Shown: positions 36,301 to 44,904 of the stretch, piece after piece
Numbering within the stretch: the first letter of the stretch is position 1
How the letters are laid out: every line of letters begins with the position of its first letter
Assembly: GCF_003628535.1 (NCBI RefSeq)
Contig: NZ_RBCI01000008.1
Coordinates: 1 to 64,000, forward strand
Direction: 5' to 3'
DNA: 64,000 bases
Source of the DNA: Flavisolibacter nicotianae
GTDB lineage: Bacteria; Bacteroidota; Bacteroidia; Chitinophagales; Chitinophagaceae
Position numbers and translations under genes: made by a program
The notes under the pieces: generated by a model
Told to the model about the DNA's origin: nothing
The model's input: the letters and a program-made list of their open reading frames with translations, nothing else
Database searches by the model: none

Positions 36301-36541
36301 CGTGTCGCTCTCGTATAACCTGCCAGCGAAATACCTGGGCTATACCAAAGTGATCAAAGGCCTAAAAGCAACTGTTGGCGCACAAAACCTGTACACGCTG
36401 ACGCACTATAAAGGATACGATCCGGAAGTAGGAGCCTATGTCGGCCAGGGTGCCAGTGCGCAAAACCAGGCCATCGGTATTGACTTTGGTCGCTACCCGT
36501 TAACGCCAATGTATACCGCAACGATTAGTGTGAATTTTTAA
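33359..36541 (+). CDS. SusC-type TonB-dependent outer-membrane transporter
   Basis: 1060 residues. Signal peptide (cut after LAFAQ), an N-terminal carboxypeptidase-regulatory-like domain (ITGTVTDDKQAPLTGATVAVQGT, about 28-105), plug domain with ALQGRAAGVYVTQNSGQPGGGISVTIRGVSS and YVIDGVQ, and a 22-strand barrel ending in aromatic-rich ATISVNF. It imports oligosaccharides with energy from TonB. Paired with SusD nine bases downstream; the neighbouring mannanases suggest manno-oligosaccharides as cargo (inference). It has a near-perfect promoter with regulator box upstream. Confidence 0.97.
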   Translation: MRKCLRLRVHLLLLFALVSTLAFAQRRITGTVTDDKQAPLTGATVAVQGTKTATTTDAAGKFSLTVPPNGKTLVVSFVGMQPRTVSIGTGDVVNVSLTATTGAMADVVVVGYGRARRANLTTAQTSVSAKEIEKTVNTTVEQALQGRAAGVYVTQNSGQPGGGISVTIRGVSSLNRTQPLYVIDGVQIQQDQDVSFGSSSTSNPLAGLNPADIEDMQILQGPSATAIYGARGTNGVVLVTTKRGRAGDFKINYAYQYNLQTPPTSLHVMNLREYAQMVKEYHAIAGGTTPGEFLDPSLLGVGTDWQRELFNNAAMNKHQLSLSGGSNNTTYYMSGEYLNQDGVAVGSGFNRYSFRLNLDNKPREWFTIGANLSFNQTNENLTATNYGDAQSPLIANALRLTPQIPVRNLNGSWGGSDPVNGANQYAPINPVALANLITNKNMKRQFLGGLNIGVNLTKELVFRSSFNGNIGNGISTYYTPTYQIDQWHYNTTSSLQTGTYSSWYWNWNQLLEYTKQIGKHNITVMGSHEAQESEWQALSAGRTGFLTNDIFDVNAGNPISATNGGGTYPWSMESYLGRINYNYDNRYLLTGTFRRDGSPYFGSENRWGNFPSVSAAWRVSREKFFQVPFISELKLRFETGLTGNQGTGSGIYAPLATGATPWGTGLRPSTFTNAKLKWEETKTNNLGLNLGVLNNRFTVEADYYVKNTNNLIMAASLPWYMGTNGSPGSVGAPLVNTGSLQTKGWNLTFNTTNINKKDFRWETNLNLSHFKTEITSLNSENAFIDRTSWWMNNWTQRAAIGYQPWLFRGYVEEGIFQSVDEINKSAVPVDNSGNRRPTDASTGIWVGDVKYKDINGDGKITVADMTNIGNPWPKLTGGMTNSFSYKGIDLSILITGTYGNDIYNYIAAEASNPNNINLSRNLLIEATHYAKVTTDGNGKPVLANAGTRIPRMSNNQIANDNNYGRITSRFVEDGSFLRLKNVSLSYNLPAKYLGYTKVIKGLKATVGAQNLYTLTHYKGYDPEVGAYVGQGASAQNQAIGIDFGRYPLTPMYTATISVNF

Positions 36542-36550
36542 ACTATTTAT

Positions 36551-38242
36551 ATGAAGACGATGAACTGCATAAAATCTCTCATGGGTGCATTGCTTGCCTT
36601 TGCAGCGCTGACAAGCTGTAAAAAAAGCTTTTTGGAAAAACCACCATTAAGTTCCGTGGTGGATGCCAACTTTTACAAAACCGACGACCAGGTGATGTCT
36701 GCCACGGCGTTGCTCTACAGCGAAGTGTGGTTCGACTACAACGACAAAGCCATGTACAACCTCGGCGACTTCCGTGGCGGTACGGCTTTCTCCGCCTGGA
36801 ACGACCGTGGCAACGTGATGTTCAATACGACCGGCGATAACGGCGAGAACGGTGCCTCCTGGCGTGCTTTCTTCAATGTGGTAGGCCAGTCGAACCTCTT
36901 TCTCTACAACATGAAAAAATACGGTGGCCCGGCCGTGTCAGAAGGCGTGCGCAGAACGGCCATTGCCGAAGCCCGTTTTATGCGTGCCCTGGCGTACCGC
37001 TTCCTGGTGATGAACTGGGGACCCGTACCGGTAATCGAAAACAATTTTGATCACCTTTTCGATTCGTCCATCACCCGCAATACAGTGCCCAGCGTATGGC
37101 GCTTTATCACCCGTGAGATGCGCGCCGCGGCAGCCGATTTGCCGGAAGTTGCTTCGCAGGAAGGACGCTTGACCAAATGGTCGGCCGAAGGGATGCTGGC
37201 ACGTTTTTACCTTACCAGGGCCGGCGTGGAGGCAAGCGGGGGCACCCGCAAGCAGGAGTTCCTTGACAGTGCAAAATACTATGCGCAACGGGTGATCCAG
37301 AACAGCGGCAAAAAGCTGTTAAGCAACTACGAGAACCTGTTTAAATTTCCTTACGACAACAACACCGAATCGCTGTTTGAATTACAGTGGGTGTTCTCTG
37401 GGCCCAATGTATGGGGCACACAAAACAGCATGCCCGAATACCTGGCCTACAACCCCGATATTTCCTTTGGAGGCTGGGGAGGCGACAAAGGGGCTACCTG
37501 GTGGATGATCAAGCAATACGAAGGTTTTGCCGAACAACCGGATGGCTCCTTAAAAGGCCGCACGCTGGACCAGCGCCTGCACGCCACCTTTATGCTGCCC
37601 GGTTTCTACTATCCCGAGATCACCAAAGTTTCGGATAAACAAAAACTGGTCTTCCCGGCACCGGCAGCCAGTGCTGATCAAAACTTTCTCAGCATCAAAA
37701 AATATGTGATCGGTTCGCCCATTGACCTGGCTGGCCAGGCATCACAGCAACACTACCCGAACAACACCTACATGATGCGTTTGGCCGAGATGTACCTGAT
37801 CTACGCCGAAGCAGCGATCGGCAACAACACGTCCACCACCGATGCGGCGGCGGTGAATTATTTCAACGCCGTCCGTACAAGAGCAGGACTGGCGCCGTGG
37901 ACGGTTTCGGGGGCCAATGCCAACGGGCCGCTGACGCTGGACGTGGTGCAATCGGAGCGCTTCAAGGAGTTTGCAATGGAAGGCATGGCCTGGTACGACC
38001 TGGTGAGCCTGCACTACTGGAATCCCTCGAAAGCCTTCTCGATTCTCAATTCGCAGGACAGGGGTTTGTTTGTGACAAAACCAGACCAGATGCCGAACCC
38101 GACCCAGTGGACGTTTACAAAAACATCCTGGTTCAGCGAACGGACCATCAGCGCCAGCGACGGCAACTTCCTGCTGCCGATACCGAACGTAGAATTAGCA
38201 CAGGCGCCGAACCTGCAAAAAGCTCCGGTTGACTATCCATAA
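36551..38242 (+). CDS. SusD-type surface glycan-binding lipoprotein
   Basis: 563 residues. Lipobox ALTSC (Cys23) followed by KKSFLEKPPLSS, the usual SusD beginning. Helical tetratricopeptide-like folds are represented by ARFMRALAYRFLVMNWGPVPVIE, and the C-terminal RAGL and ERFKEFAMEGMAWYDL segments are typical of RagB/SusD proteins. It forms a lid on the SusC pore and binds the glycan. Gap to susC is 9 bases, to the next lipoprotein 43 bases; these four genes form one unit ending at the terminator 41090. Confidence 0.96.
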   Translation: MKTMNCIKSLMGALLAFAALTSCKKSFLEKPPLSSVVDANFYKTDDQVMSATALLYSEVWFDYNDKAMYNLGDFRGGTAFSAWNDRGNVMFNTTGDNGENGASWRAFFNVVGQSNLFLYNMKKYGGPAVSEGVRRTAIAEARFMRALAYRFLVMNWGPVPVIENNFDHLFDSSITRNTVPSVWRFITREMRAAAADLPEVASQEGRLTKWSAEGMLARFYLTRAGVEASGGTRKQEFLDSAKYYAQRVIQNSGKKLLSNYENLFKFPYDNNTESLFELQWVFSGPNVWGTQNSMPEYLAYNPDISFGGWGGDKGATWWMIKQYEGFAEQPDGSLKGRTLDQRLHATFMLPGFYYPEITKVSDKQKLVFPAPAASADQNFLSIKKYVIGSPIDLAGQASQQHYPNNTYMMRLAEMYLIYAEAAIGNNTSTTDAAAVNYFNAVRTRAGLAPWTVSGANANGPLTLDVVQSERFKEFAMEGMAWYDLVSLHYWNPSKAFSILNSQDRGLFVTKPDQMPNPTQWTFTKTSWFSERTISASDGNFLLPIPNVELAQAPNLQKAPVDYP

Positions 38243-38285
38243 ACAAAGCGCAATCAAAATTTTCTCAAAAGAAATTGAAACACAA

Positions 38286-39428
38286 ATGAAATTCCTCCAT
38301 AAAATCATCCTGGTCGTACTGCTGGCTGCGGGTGCGGTAAGCTTGCTGGCTTCCTGCAAAAAAGAAGAATCGACCGGTGCCCCCCGCATCGATTATGTAC
38401 GGGTCACAAGACCGGAAGCTTCCGATTCCCTGCTGGTCGGTGCAGGCCAGGGTCAGCTCATTGCCATCATGGGCGATAACCTGCAGGATGCCGTTGAAGT
38501 CTGGTTCAACGACCAGCCGGCACGGTTGACGCCTACGTATATTACCAAAACAACACTCTTGGTTTCCGTGCCCAGCCAAATTCCAAAAACGGTTTCTAAC
38601 CAGATTAAACTTGTCTTCAAAAACGGCAATACCCTTTTGTACAATTTTACCGTTCAAATCGGAAAACCAGTGATGAGCGGAATGGTGTCGGAATATGTCA
38701 ATGCAGGTGATGTGGCCACCATCCGGGGCGATTTTTTTTACGAACCGCTTACAGTAACCTTCACCGGTGGCGTAGCCGGAGAACTGGTGTCCGTGAAAGA
38801 CCAGGAGATCCAGGTGAAGGTGCCAAACGGCGCACTGCCCGGACCCATTACGGTGAAGACCAATTTCGGCGAAACCAAATCCGACTTCTGGTTCCGCGAC
38901 AACCGGAACCTGCTGATCACCAGCGATCCCTGGTCGGGCTGGTGGGGACAGGACATGGTGGTTTCCGGCAACGATCCGCTGGCCATCAGCGGCAACTTCC
39001 TGCGCATTACAAAAAACATCGGTTCCTGGGCCTGGACGGAGTTTGCCGGCGGCAAGGAAGATGCACTGGCATCGAGTCATAACCTGCCCGATGATGCGGT
39101 GATTAATCCTTCCAAGTACAACCTGAAGTTTGAGATCAACACGCTGAAGCCCTATAATGGGAATCGTATCAAAATCATGATCGGCCAGATCAATGGCCCG
39201 GATCCCGACTGGAACACGGAGCCGTATTTCTGGGAGCCGCCGTTCGATACAAAAGGCAAATGGCAAACCGTTACCGTTCCCTTCAATGAAGTGGTGGCGC
39301 ATTACACGACCAATTGGGGCCTGCGTCCGCAAGGCTATGGCGTGAAGGTGTGGTTCCATGGCCCGGGCTCGCTGGATGCAGACATTGCTTTCGACAACCT
39401 CCGGGTCGTTCCAAAAGTTGACAAATAA
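38286..39428 (+). CDS. Surface glycan-binding lipoprotein with IPT/TIG domains
   Basis: 380 residues from ATG 38286; the frame is open upstream into susD, but the lipoprotein signal MKFLHKIILVVLLAAG with lipobox LLASC (Cys24) sets the start. After KKEESTG, an acidic export-type start, there are two Ig-like IPT/TIG domains (about 30-200) and a C-terminal beta-sandwich (about 215-380) with LLITSDPWSGWWGQDM and FDNLRVVPK, as in SGBP-B proteins of Bacteroidota. It binds polysaccharide at the cell surface next to SusCD. Ligand by context: mannan or glucomannan. Confidence 0.85.
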   Translation: MKFLHKIILVVLLAAGAVSLLASCKKEESTGAPRIDYVRVTRPEASDSLLVGAGQGQLIAIMGDNLQDAVEVWFNDQPARLTPTYITKTTLLVSVPSQIPKTVSNQIKLVFKNGNTLLYNFTVQIGKPVMSGMVSEYVNAGDVATIRGDFFYEPLTVTFTGGVAGELVSVKDQEIQVKVPNGALPGPITVKTNFGETKSDFWFRDNRNLLITSDPWSGWWGQDMVVSGNDPLAISGNFLRITKNIGSWAWTEFAGGKEDALASSHNLPDDAVINPSKYNLKFEINTLKPYNGNRIKIMIGQINGPDPDWNTEPYFWEPPFDTKGKWQTVTVPFNEVVAHYTTNWGLRPQGYGVKVWFHGPGSLDADIAFDNLRVVPKVDK

Positions 39429-39456
39429 ACTATCCTTTAAGACATAACTGATTCTA

Positions 39457-41019
39457 ATGATCCAGCTAACGAATTCCAGACTGCTTACCATGCTTTGCCT
39501 TCTCCTGACGATAGGGGTGCTGGCATCCTGCAAAAAAGAGAATGACAACGAAAACGACGGCACTGTGAAATTGCTCAGCTTTGGGCCTACAGGTGCCCGC
39601 CACGGTGATACCCTGCGTTTCTTCGGCCAGAATTTAGACAAGGTCACAGAAGTGGATTTCACCGGCACCAATGCCGCGGTAAAACAAGTGGCATTTAAGC
39701 AACAATCATCCGAACTGATCTTGCTGCTGGTGCCGCAGGGCGCCGAAAAAGGCTACGTGACCCTGAAAACAGCGCAGGGCGATGTGGTTTCCAAAACGCA
39801 ATTCAACCTGAACGTCAAGACAAGTGTCACCGTGGCCTCCATGACGCCGCAGGCACGTCCCGGCGAAAACATTACCCTGACTGGTAATTACCTCAACTGG
39901 GTGAAAAGCATCACGTTTTCCCGGAACAAAACGGTCACCAGTTTTGTGAGCAAGTCGCTCAACCAACTGGTGGTGGCGGTTCCGGCCGATGCACAAACAG
40001 GACCGCTGGTGATTGCCTACACCGGCACGGATTCGGCCGAATTTCAAACAGCCGATACACTGAAAGTAACTTTACCCATGGCAACGGGCCTTTCTCCAAC
40101 ACCAGTGAAAAATTCCGAAAATCTGACTATCACCGGTACCAACCTGGATCTGGCCCAGCAGGTATTGTTCAACGGCGTTACAGCACCGGTTACTGATTTT
40201 GTCAGCAAGTCCGCGACGCAGCTCGTGGTAAAAGTTCCAGCCGGGGCAAAAAGCGGGAAGGTCAGCCTGGTGGCGGCATCCGGTGTACAAACGCAGTCGT
40301 CTTCCGACCTGGTCGTTTTGCTGCCGACCATCACGGCATTTTCGCCCAGTCCAGTTGATCCGGGTACCAACGTCACCATCACCGGTACCGACCTTGACCT
40401 CGTTGACTCAGTGATGTTTGCCAATGCGCCGGCCGTGAAAACGTTTGTCAGCCAATCAAAGACGCAATTAGTGGTCACCGTTCCGATGGGTGTGCTGAGA
40501 GGGAAAATCGTTTTGGGTGTGCACAATTCCACACTGACCGTTCAATCGGCCGATGCGCTGGAAATTACCGGCGATGCGCCACCACCAACGATTGCGTTGC
40601 CCCTTTATAAAGACGCTGTAACAGCCAATTGGAATGGCTGGGTCGGCGACGGTTGGGGCGGCACCAAAGACTATAACAACACCGCCCCGGTACGGGAAGG
40701 CGCCAAGTCGATCAAGATTAACTATGTCGGCGGCTGGGGCTCTCCCTTTCAACTGGGCGGTGCCAACGTAAATACCGGTGCTTATACCACCTTCAAGCTT
40801 TCCATTTTCGGCGCAGCTGGCAGCGGTGGTAAAAAAGTGAACCTGGGCATCAATGGTGCCGACAAATACACGATTACCGTGGTAGAAGGCAAGTGGACCG
40901 ACTATGAAATTCCCCTTTCCAGTTTGACAACTACGGGGAATATCACGGATGTCATCCTGAAAGAGTGGAACGGAACCGGTGGATTTACCGTTTTTGTTGA
41001 CGCCGTTGGCTTGAATTAA
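39457..41019 (+). CDS. Surface glycan-binding lipoprotein with four IPT/TIG repeats
   Basis: 520 residues. Lipobox VLASC (Cys25), acidic tail KKENDNEND typical of surface export, then four Ig-like IPT/TIG repeats of about 85 residues each. Repeats two to four share ITLTGNYL or ITGTNLDL, then TSFVSKS or DFVSKSATQLVVKVP. The last 140 residues form a Trp/Gly-rich beta-sandwich (NWNGWVGDGWGGTKDYNN, INYVGGWGSPFQLGG) likely to be the sugar-binding module. The repeats act as a spacer from the membrane. Last gene of the susCD unit; a strong terminator follows. Confidence 0.85.
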   Translation: MIQLTNSRLLTMLCLLLTIGVLASCKKENDNENDGTVKLLSFGPTGARHGDTLRFFGQNLDKVTEVDFTGTNAAVKQVAFKQQSSELILLLVPQGAEKGYVTLKTAQGDVVSKTQFNLNVKTSVTVASMTPQARPGENITLTGNYLNWVKSITFSRNKTVTSFVSKSLNQLVVAVPADAQTGPLVIAYTGTDSAEFQTADTLKVTLPMATGLSPTPVKNSENLTITGTNLDLAQQVLFNGVTAPVTDFVSKSATQLVVKVPAGAKSGKVSLVAASGVQTQSSSDLVVLLPTITAFSPSPVDPGTNVTITGTDLDLVDSVMFANAPAVKTFVSQSKTQLVVTVPMGVLRGKIVLGVHNSTLTVQSADALEITGDAPPPTIALPLYKDAVTANWNGWVGDGWGGTKDYNNTAPVREGAKSIKINYVGGWGSPFQLGGANVNTGAYTTFKLSIFGAAGSGGKKVNLGINGADKYTITVVEGKWTDYEIPLSSLTTTGNITDVILKEWNGTGGFTVFVDAVGLN

Positions 41020-41089
41020 AAAAGTCACAAACGGGAGGCAGATCAGCAACGACAGCGTTTTGTTTACTCATCTGCTCTTCCGCAACGGA

Positions 41090-41130
41090 AACTGGTTCAT
41101 TTCACCCGCTGAAATGAACCAGTTCTTTTT
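41090..41130 (+). terminator. Strong intrinsic terminator after the glycan-binding protein genes
   Basis: AACTGGTTCATTTCA (41090-41104) pairs perfectly with its inverse at 41110-41124 around CCCGC, and CTTTTT follows. The stem of 15 base pairs is the longest perfect one of this type in the window. The GH5-GH26 gene begins 38 bases later. Confidence 0.92.
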
Positions 41131-41168
41131 ACCTTGTTCCTTTCCTTACAACAAACCCAGTTTAATCA

Positions 41169-43550
41169 ATGACCGGTTCAGCGAGATACCTGGCTACACT
41201 TTTGATCCTTTGCAGCTCGCTGCTGGCAAACAGCCTGGCGGCGCAACAGGGCTTTGTAAAAACTGAAAGTTCGCATTTCGTGTACAAGGGTAAGCCGTAC
41301 TATTACATCGGTACAAACTATTGGTACGGTGGTTTGCTCGGGCTGGAAAAAGATCCGCAACGGGGAAAGCTGCGCCTGCAAAAAGAACTGGACTTTCTGA
41401 AACGCAAAGGCGTGGAAAACCTCCGCGTGGTGGTGGGTGCGGAAGGCAGCGGGTTGATCAACGGCGTGGAACGCATTGGACCGCCCCTTCAACCCGAACA
41501 AGGCAGGTTTAACGAACAGGTGTTGAAAGGCCTTGATCTTTTGCTGGCCGAAATGGGCCGGCGCAACATGAAAGCCGTTTTGTTTCTCAGCAACAACTGG
41601 GAGTGGAGCGGTGGCTTTCAACAATACCTGATCTGGAACAACCAGGTACCCGGCGATCAGAAAACACGAAAACTGACATGGGACGAACAGCGTGACATCG
41701 TCGCTAAGTTTTACACCTGCGAACCGTGCAAGGAAGCCTACAACAAGCAGGTGACCCTTCTCCTGGATCGGACAAATTCGCTCACCAAAAAGAAATACAG
41801 CAGCGATCCCGCCATCATGGCCTGGGAACTGGCCAACGAGCCGCGACCCATGCGTCCGTCTGCCAATGAAGACTATCAAAAATGGATCAGCAGCGTGGCG
41901 GCGATGATTAAAGCAAAGGACAAGAACCACCTTGTTACCATCGGTCACGAAGGCTATATGGGCACCGAGAACATGGACCTTTTTAAAACGGTTCATGCCG
42001 ACAAAAACGTTGACTACCTCACCATTCACATCTGGCCCAAGAACTGGAGCTGGTTTCGTGACACGGCTATTGCCAAAGGCTTCGGCAACGTGATCGAAAA
42101 AACAAAAGACTATATCGAACAACACGCTGCCGTTGCGCAAAACCTGCAAAAGCCGATGGTGCTCGAGGAATTTGGCCTGCCGCGTGACGGACATTCGTTT
42201 GATCCTTCTACGGCCACAACCTACCGCGACCGTTTTTACGATACGATTTTTTCTTACCTGCAAAAAAGCGCGGCTACAAGTGGTGCGATCGGGGGTGCCG
42301 GATTCTGGGCCTTCGGCGGTTCGGCACGGCCGCACAAAGGGCAAATTTTCTGGAAGAAAGGCGATGACTACATGGGCGATCCGCCGATGGAAGAACAGGG
42401 GTTGAACACGGTATTTGATAGCGATTCGTCTACCTGGAAGGTGATCACGTCGTATGCCAATCGAATCGGTGCAAGATCATCTTCCTCCAATTTGCCGATC
42501 GATCAAAAAGCAACCAATGAAACGGTTGCGCTCTATAAAAATCTAAAACGCCTGTTGGCAAAAGGCATCCTGTTCGGTCACCAGGACGACCTGGCTTATG
42601 GCGTGGGCTGGAAGTATGAACCTGGCCGCAGCGATGTAAAAGACGTCACCGGCGATTACCCGGCCGTGTATGGTTTTGAGCTGGGGCGCCTGGAAGTGGA
42701 TCATCCCGTGAATTTGGACAGCGTGCCCTTTGACAAGATGCGTGGCTTTATCCAAAGTGCCTACGATCGCGGTGGTGTCGTCACGCTGAGCTGGCACCTG
42801 AACAACCCACTGACCGGCAAGACCGCCTGGGATCCTGCTCCCGGCACAGTTGCCGCTGTTCTTCCCGGCGGTGAAAAGCACGCCCTGTACCAAACATGGC
42901 TTGACAAAATCGCCACCTTTTTGCAAAGCCTCAAAGGCAAAAAGGGCGAAGCCATTCCCATTATCTTCCGGCCCTTTCACGAGCTAAACGGGAACTGGTT
43001 TTGGTGGGGGAAAGCACATTGTACACCGGGCGAACTGAAACAGCTTTATCAATTCACCGTTGGCTATCTCCGCGACACGAAAAACATTCACCACCTGCTC
43101 TATGCATTCAACACCGATCGCTTTGCTTCAAGGGAAGAATACCTGGAACGTTACCCCGGCGATGAGTGGGTGGATGTGATCGGCTTTGACATCTACCAGC
43201 GGGAAAACGGAGAGAAGGCCAACGCAAATTTTGTCAAAGACATCGACGCCATGCTGACCAGCCTCGAAAGCATCGCGGCTGAAAAAAATAAGCTCCCGGC
43301 ACTGACCGAGTTTGGCTACGGCACCATCCCCGACAGCACCTGGTGGACAGGCGTGCTCTGGAAGAGTTTGCAAAACCATCGCATCTCCTTTGCACTGGCT
43401 TGGCGAAATGCCGGTTTCAAACCTAACGGAAGGGCCGAGTTTTACGTGCCGTACAAAGGCGAAAAAAGCGCACCGGATTTTCAAGCGTTTTTTGCCGAAC
43501 CTAAAACCTTGTTTCAAAATGAAGTGACGAACGAGAACATGTATAAATGA
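41169..43550 (+). CDS. Two-domain beta-mannanase, GH5 (subfamily 7-like) fused to GH26
   Basis: 793 residues with a signal peptide (cut near SLAAQQ). The GH5 module (about 28-430) has the acid/base Glu224 in WELANEPRP and the nucleophile Glu334 in LEEFGLPRD. After a short Ser-rich link (about 436-446) the GH26 module (about 447-793) has the acid/base Glu605 in RPFHELNGNWFWWG and the nucleophile Glu714 in LTEFGYG. Both modules are complete, so it is a true bifunctional fusion. GH5_7 and GH26 both cut beta-1,4-mannan but usually differ in endo/exo preference. No lipobox, so periplasmic or released. First gene after the susCD terminator. Confidence 0.95.
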   Translation: MTGSARYLATLLILCSSLLANSLAAQQGFVKTESSHFVYKGKPYYYIGTNYWYGGLLGLEKDPQRGKLRLQKELDFLKRKGVENLRVVVGAEGSGLINGVERIGPPLQPEQGRFNEQVLKGLDLLLAEMGRRNMKAVLFLSNNWEWSGGFQQYLIWNNQVPGDQKTRKLTWDEQRDIVAKFYTCEPCKEAYNKQVTLLLDRTNSLTKKKYSSDPAIMAWELANEPRPMRPSANEDYQKWISSVAAMIKAKDKNHLVTIGHEGYMGTENMDLFKTVHADKNVDYLTIHIWPKNWSWFRDTAIAKGFGNVIEKTKDYIEQHAAVAQNLQKPMVLEEFGLPRDGHSFDPSTATTYRDRFYDTIFSYLQKSAATSGAIGGAGFWAFGGSARPHKGQIFWKKGDDYMGDPPMEEQGLNTVFDSDSSTWKVITSYANRIGARSSSSNLPIDQKATNETVALYKNLKRLLAKGILFGHQDDLAYGVGWKYEPGRSDVKDVTGDYPAVYGFELGRLEVDHPVNLDSVPFDKMRGFIQSAYDRGGVVTLSWHLNNPLTGKTAWDPAPGTVAAVLPGGEKHALYQTWLDKIATFLQSLKGKKGEAIPIIFRPFHELNGNWFWWGKAHCTPGELKQLYQFTVGYLRDTKNIHHLLYAFNTDRFASREEYLERYPGDEWVDVIGFDIYQRENGEKANANFVKDIDAMLTSLESIAAEKNKLPALTEFGYGTIPDSTWWTGVLWKSLQNHRISFALAWRNAGFKPNGRAEFYVPYKGEKSAPDFQAFFAEPKTLFQNEVTNENMYK

Positions 43551-43620
43551 TATTCGCGCAAAGCAAAGGAGCAATAAGGAGTAATGAAGAATCCCTCTGT
43601 TGGCTCTCTGCAAAATAATT

Positions 43621-43639
43621 TGTTGACCGGTCGTCAACA
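43621..43639 (+). promoter_or_regulatory. Palindromic operator-like site upstream of GH26
   Basis: TGTTGAC, five bases CGGTC, then GTCAACA form a perfect 7-bp inverted repeat, 28 bases before the GH26 ATG. A TAATTTG sequence, one base short of the -7 consensus, lies just before it. The position fits a repressor site, but the regulator is unknown. Confidence 0.4.
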
Positions 43640-43667
43640 GCCATAATAAAAATAACTATTGAAAACC

Positions 43668-44837
43668 ATGCGCTTTCCTATTTCGCTTTTTGTTTTAATC
43701 GGTTCGATAGCCCTTGGATGCAATCACAAATTGGCGGTTACAGGTTCTTCGTCAGGGACGAGTGCAGAAAGTCTTGTTGATGAAAAAGCAACACCCGAAA
43801 CAAGGGCCCTGTTTCAAAACCTGCTGGCGCTATCCAAAGAACATACCCTTTTCGGCCACCAGCATGCCACCGAGTACGGGCATGGATGGGCAGGAGAAGA
43901 AAATCGTTCGGATGTAAAGTCGGTGACCGGCTCGCACCCCGCCGTGATTGGCGTGGACCTGAGTGGCTTTTCCGGCCAGCCGGCGGCGACTGTGCAAAAG
44001 GAAAAAGAACGGGTCCGCAAAACCGTAGAAGAAACCTACAACCGCGGTGGCGTGACAACGGTTGCCTGGCATTTCAACAACCCCGTTTCTCCGGGCGGGT
44101 TTTACTGGAAAGATTCCGTTTCGCTGCCGGCCGTGAAATACATCATTCCCGGCGGACAGGCCAACAACACCTATAAAGAAATCTTACGCGGCATTGGCGA
44201 CTGGGCCAAGAGCACAATAGGAAAGGACGGAAAGCTGGTGCCGATGGTCTTTCGTCCCTTTCATGAATTTGATGGTGGCTGGTTTTGGTGGGGCGCACCG
44301 CATTGCACCAAAGAAGAATTTGTCTCGCTGTGGCGCTTTACCGTTTCGTATTTACGAGACAGTGTTGGCGTGCACAATTTTATCTACGCGTTTTCCCCCG
44401 ACAACCGTTTCAACAGCGAGGAGGAATACCTGCAACGCTATCCCGGCGACGCGTGGGTGGATATGGTGGGCATCGACAACTACGGCGACATGGGCCGCGA
44501 CGGAAAGTACAACCTCGATGCCGCGATCCGGAAGTTGAAAATCGTTTCGGACTATGCGGTGAAGAAAGGCAAGCTCGCGGCGTTTACCGAAACAGGACTG
44601 GAGTCTCTGCCCAATTCGAATTGGTGGAATGATGTGTTGCTGAAAGTGATGAAGTCGGAAGGTATGCGTCTTTCGTATGTGTTGGTTTGGCGCAACGATC
44701 AGCACAGCCCGACACACTACTATGCACCCTTTCCTGGTCACAGCAGCGTGCCGGATTTTTTAAAATTTTACAATGATCCGTACACGTTGTTCGAAAACGA
44801 TTTGAAGAATATTTATGAAGTCAAAAGGCAAAACTAA
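43668..44837 (+). CDS. GH26 beta-mannanase-type lipoprotein
   Basis: 389 residues from ATG 43668 (frame opens with TTG 43659). Lipobox IALGC (Cys18), Ser/Thr-rich linker, then a GH26 barrel with acid/base Glu200 in FRPFHEFDGGWFWWG and nucleophile Glu308 in FTETGLE. It is more similar to the GH26 half of the preceding fusion (shared HTLFGHQHATEYG-like and SDVK-VTG-HPAV blocks) than to the GH26 at 29298. Such enzymes often release mannobiose, the substrate needed by the epimerase and phosphorylase downstream. Its stop codon lies inside the left arm of an inverted heptad array. Confidence 0.93.
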   Translation: MRFPISLFVLIGSIALGCNHKLAVTGSSSGTSAESLVDEKATPETRALFQNLLALSKEHTLFGHQHATEYGHGWAGEENRSDVKSVTGSHPAVIGVDLSGFSGQPAATVQKEKERVRKTVEETYNRGGVTTVAWHFNNPVSPGGFYWKDSVSLPAVKYIIPGGQANNTYKEILRGIGDWAKSTIGKDGKLVPMVFRPFHEFDGGWFWWGAPHCTKEEFVSLWRFTVSYLRDSVGVHNFIYAFSPDNRFNSEEEYLQRYPGDAWVDMVGIDNYGDMGRDGKYNLDAAIRKLKIVSDYAVKKGKLAAFTETGLESLPNSNWWNDVLLKVMKSEGMRLSYVLVWRNDQHSPTHYYAPFPGHSSVPDFLKFYNDPYTLFENDLKNIYEVKRQN

Positions 44838-44896
44838 AAAGTGAAAATCTGGCTGATTTGCTGCGGCGTTTTATCTTTTGCCTTTTGAATTTTTAC
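44820..44896. repeat. Inverted heptad-array element between GH26 and symporter genes
   Basis: Left arm 44820-44847: gtcaaaa, ggcaaaa, ctaaaaa, gtgaaaa. Right arm 44869-44896: ttttatc, ttttgcc, ttttgaa, tttttac. Each arm has exactly four heptads; the arms are inverse to each other, with a 21-base spacer. The left arm contains the GH26 stop codon (TAA 44835-44837) and the right arm ends eight bases before the symporter ATG. This is the most regular of the four inverted elements. Confidence 0.88.
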
Positions 44897-44904
44897 TCAA
44901 GAAA

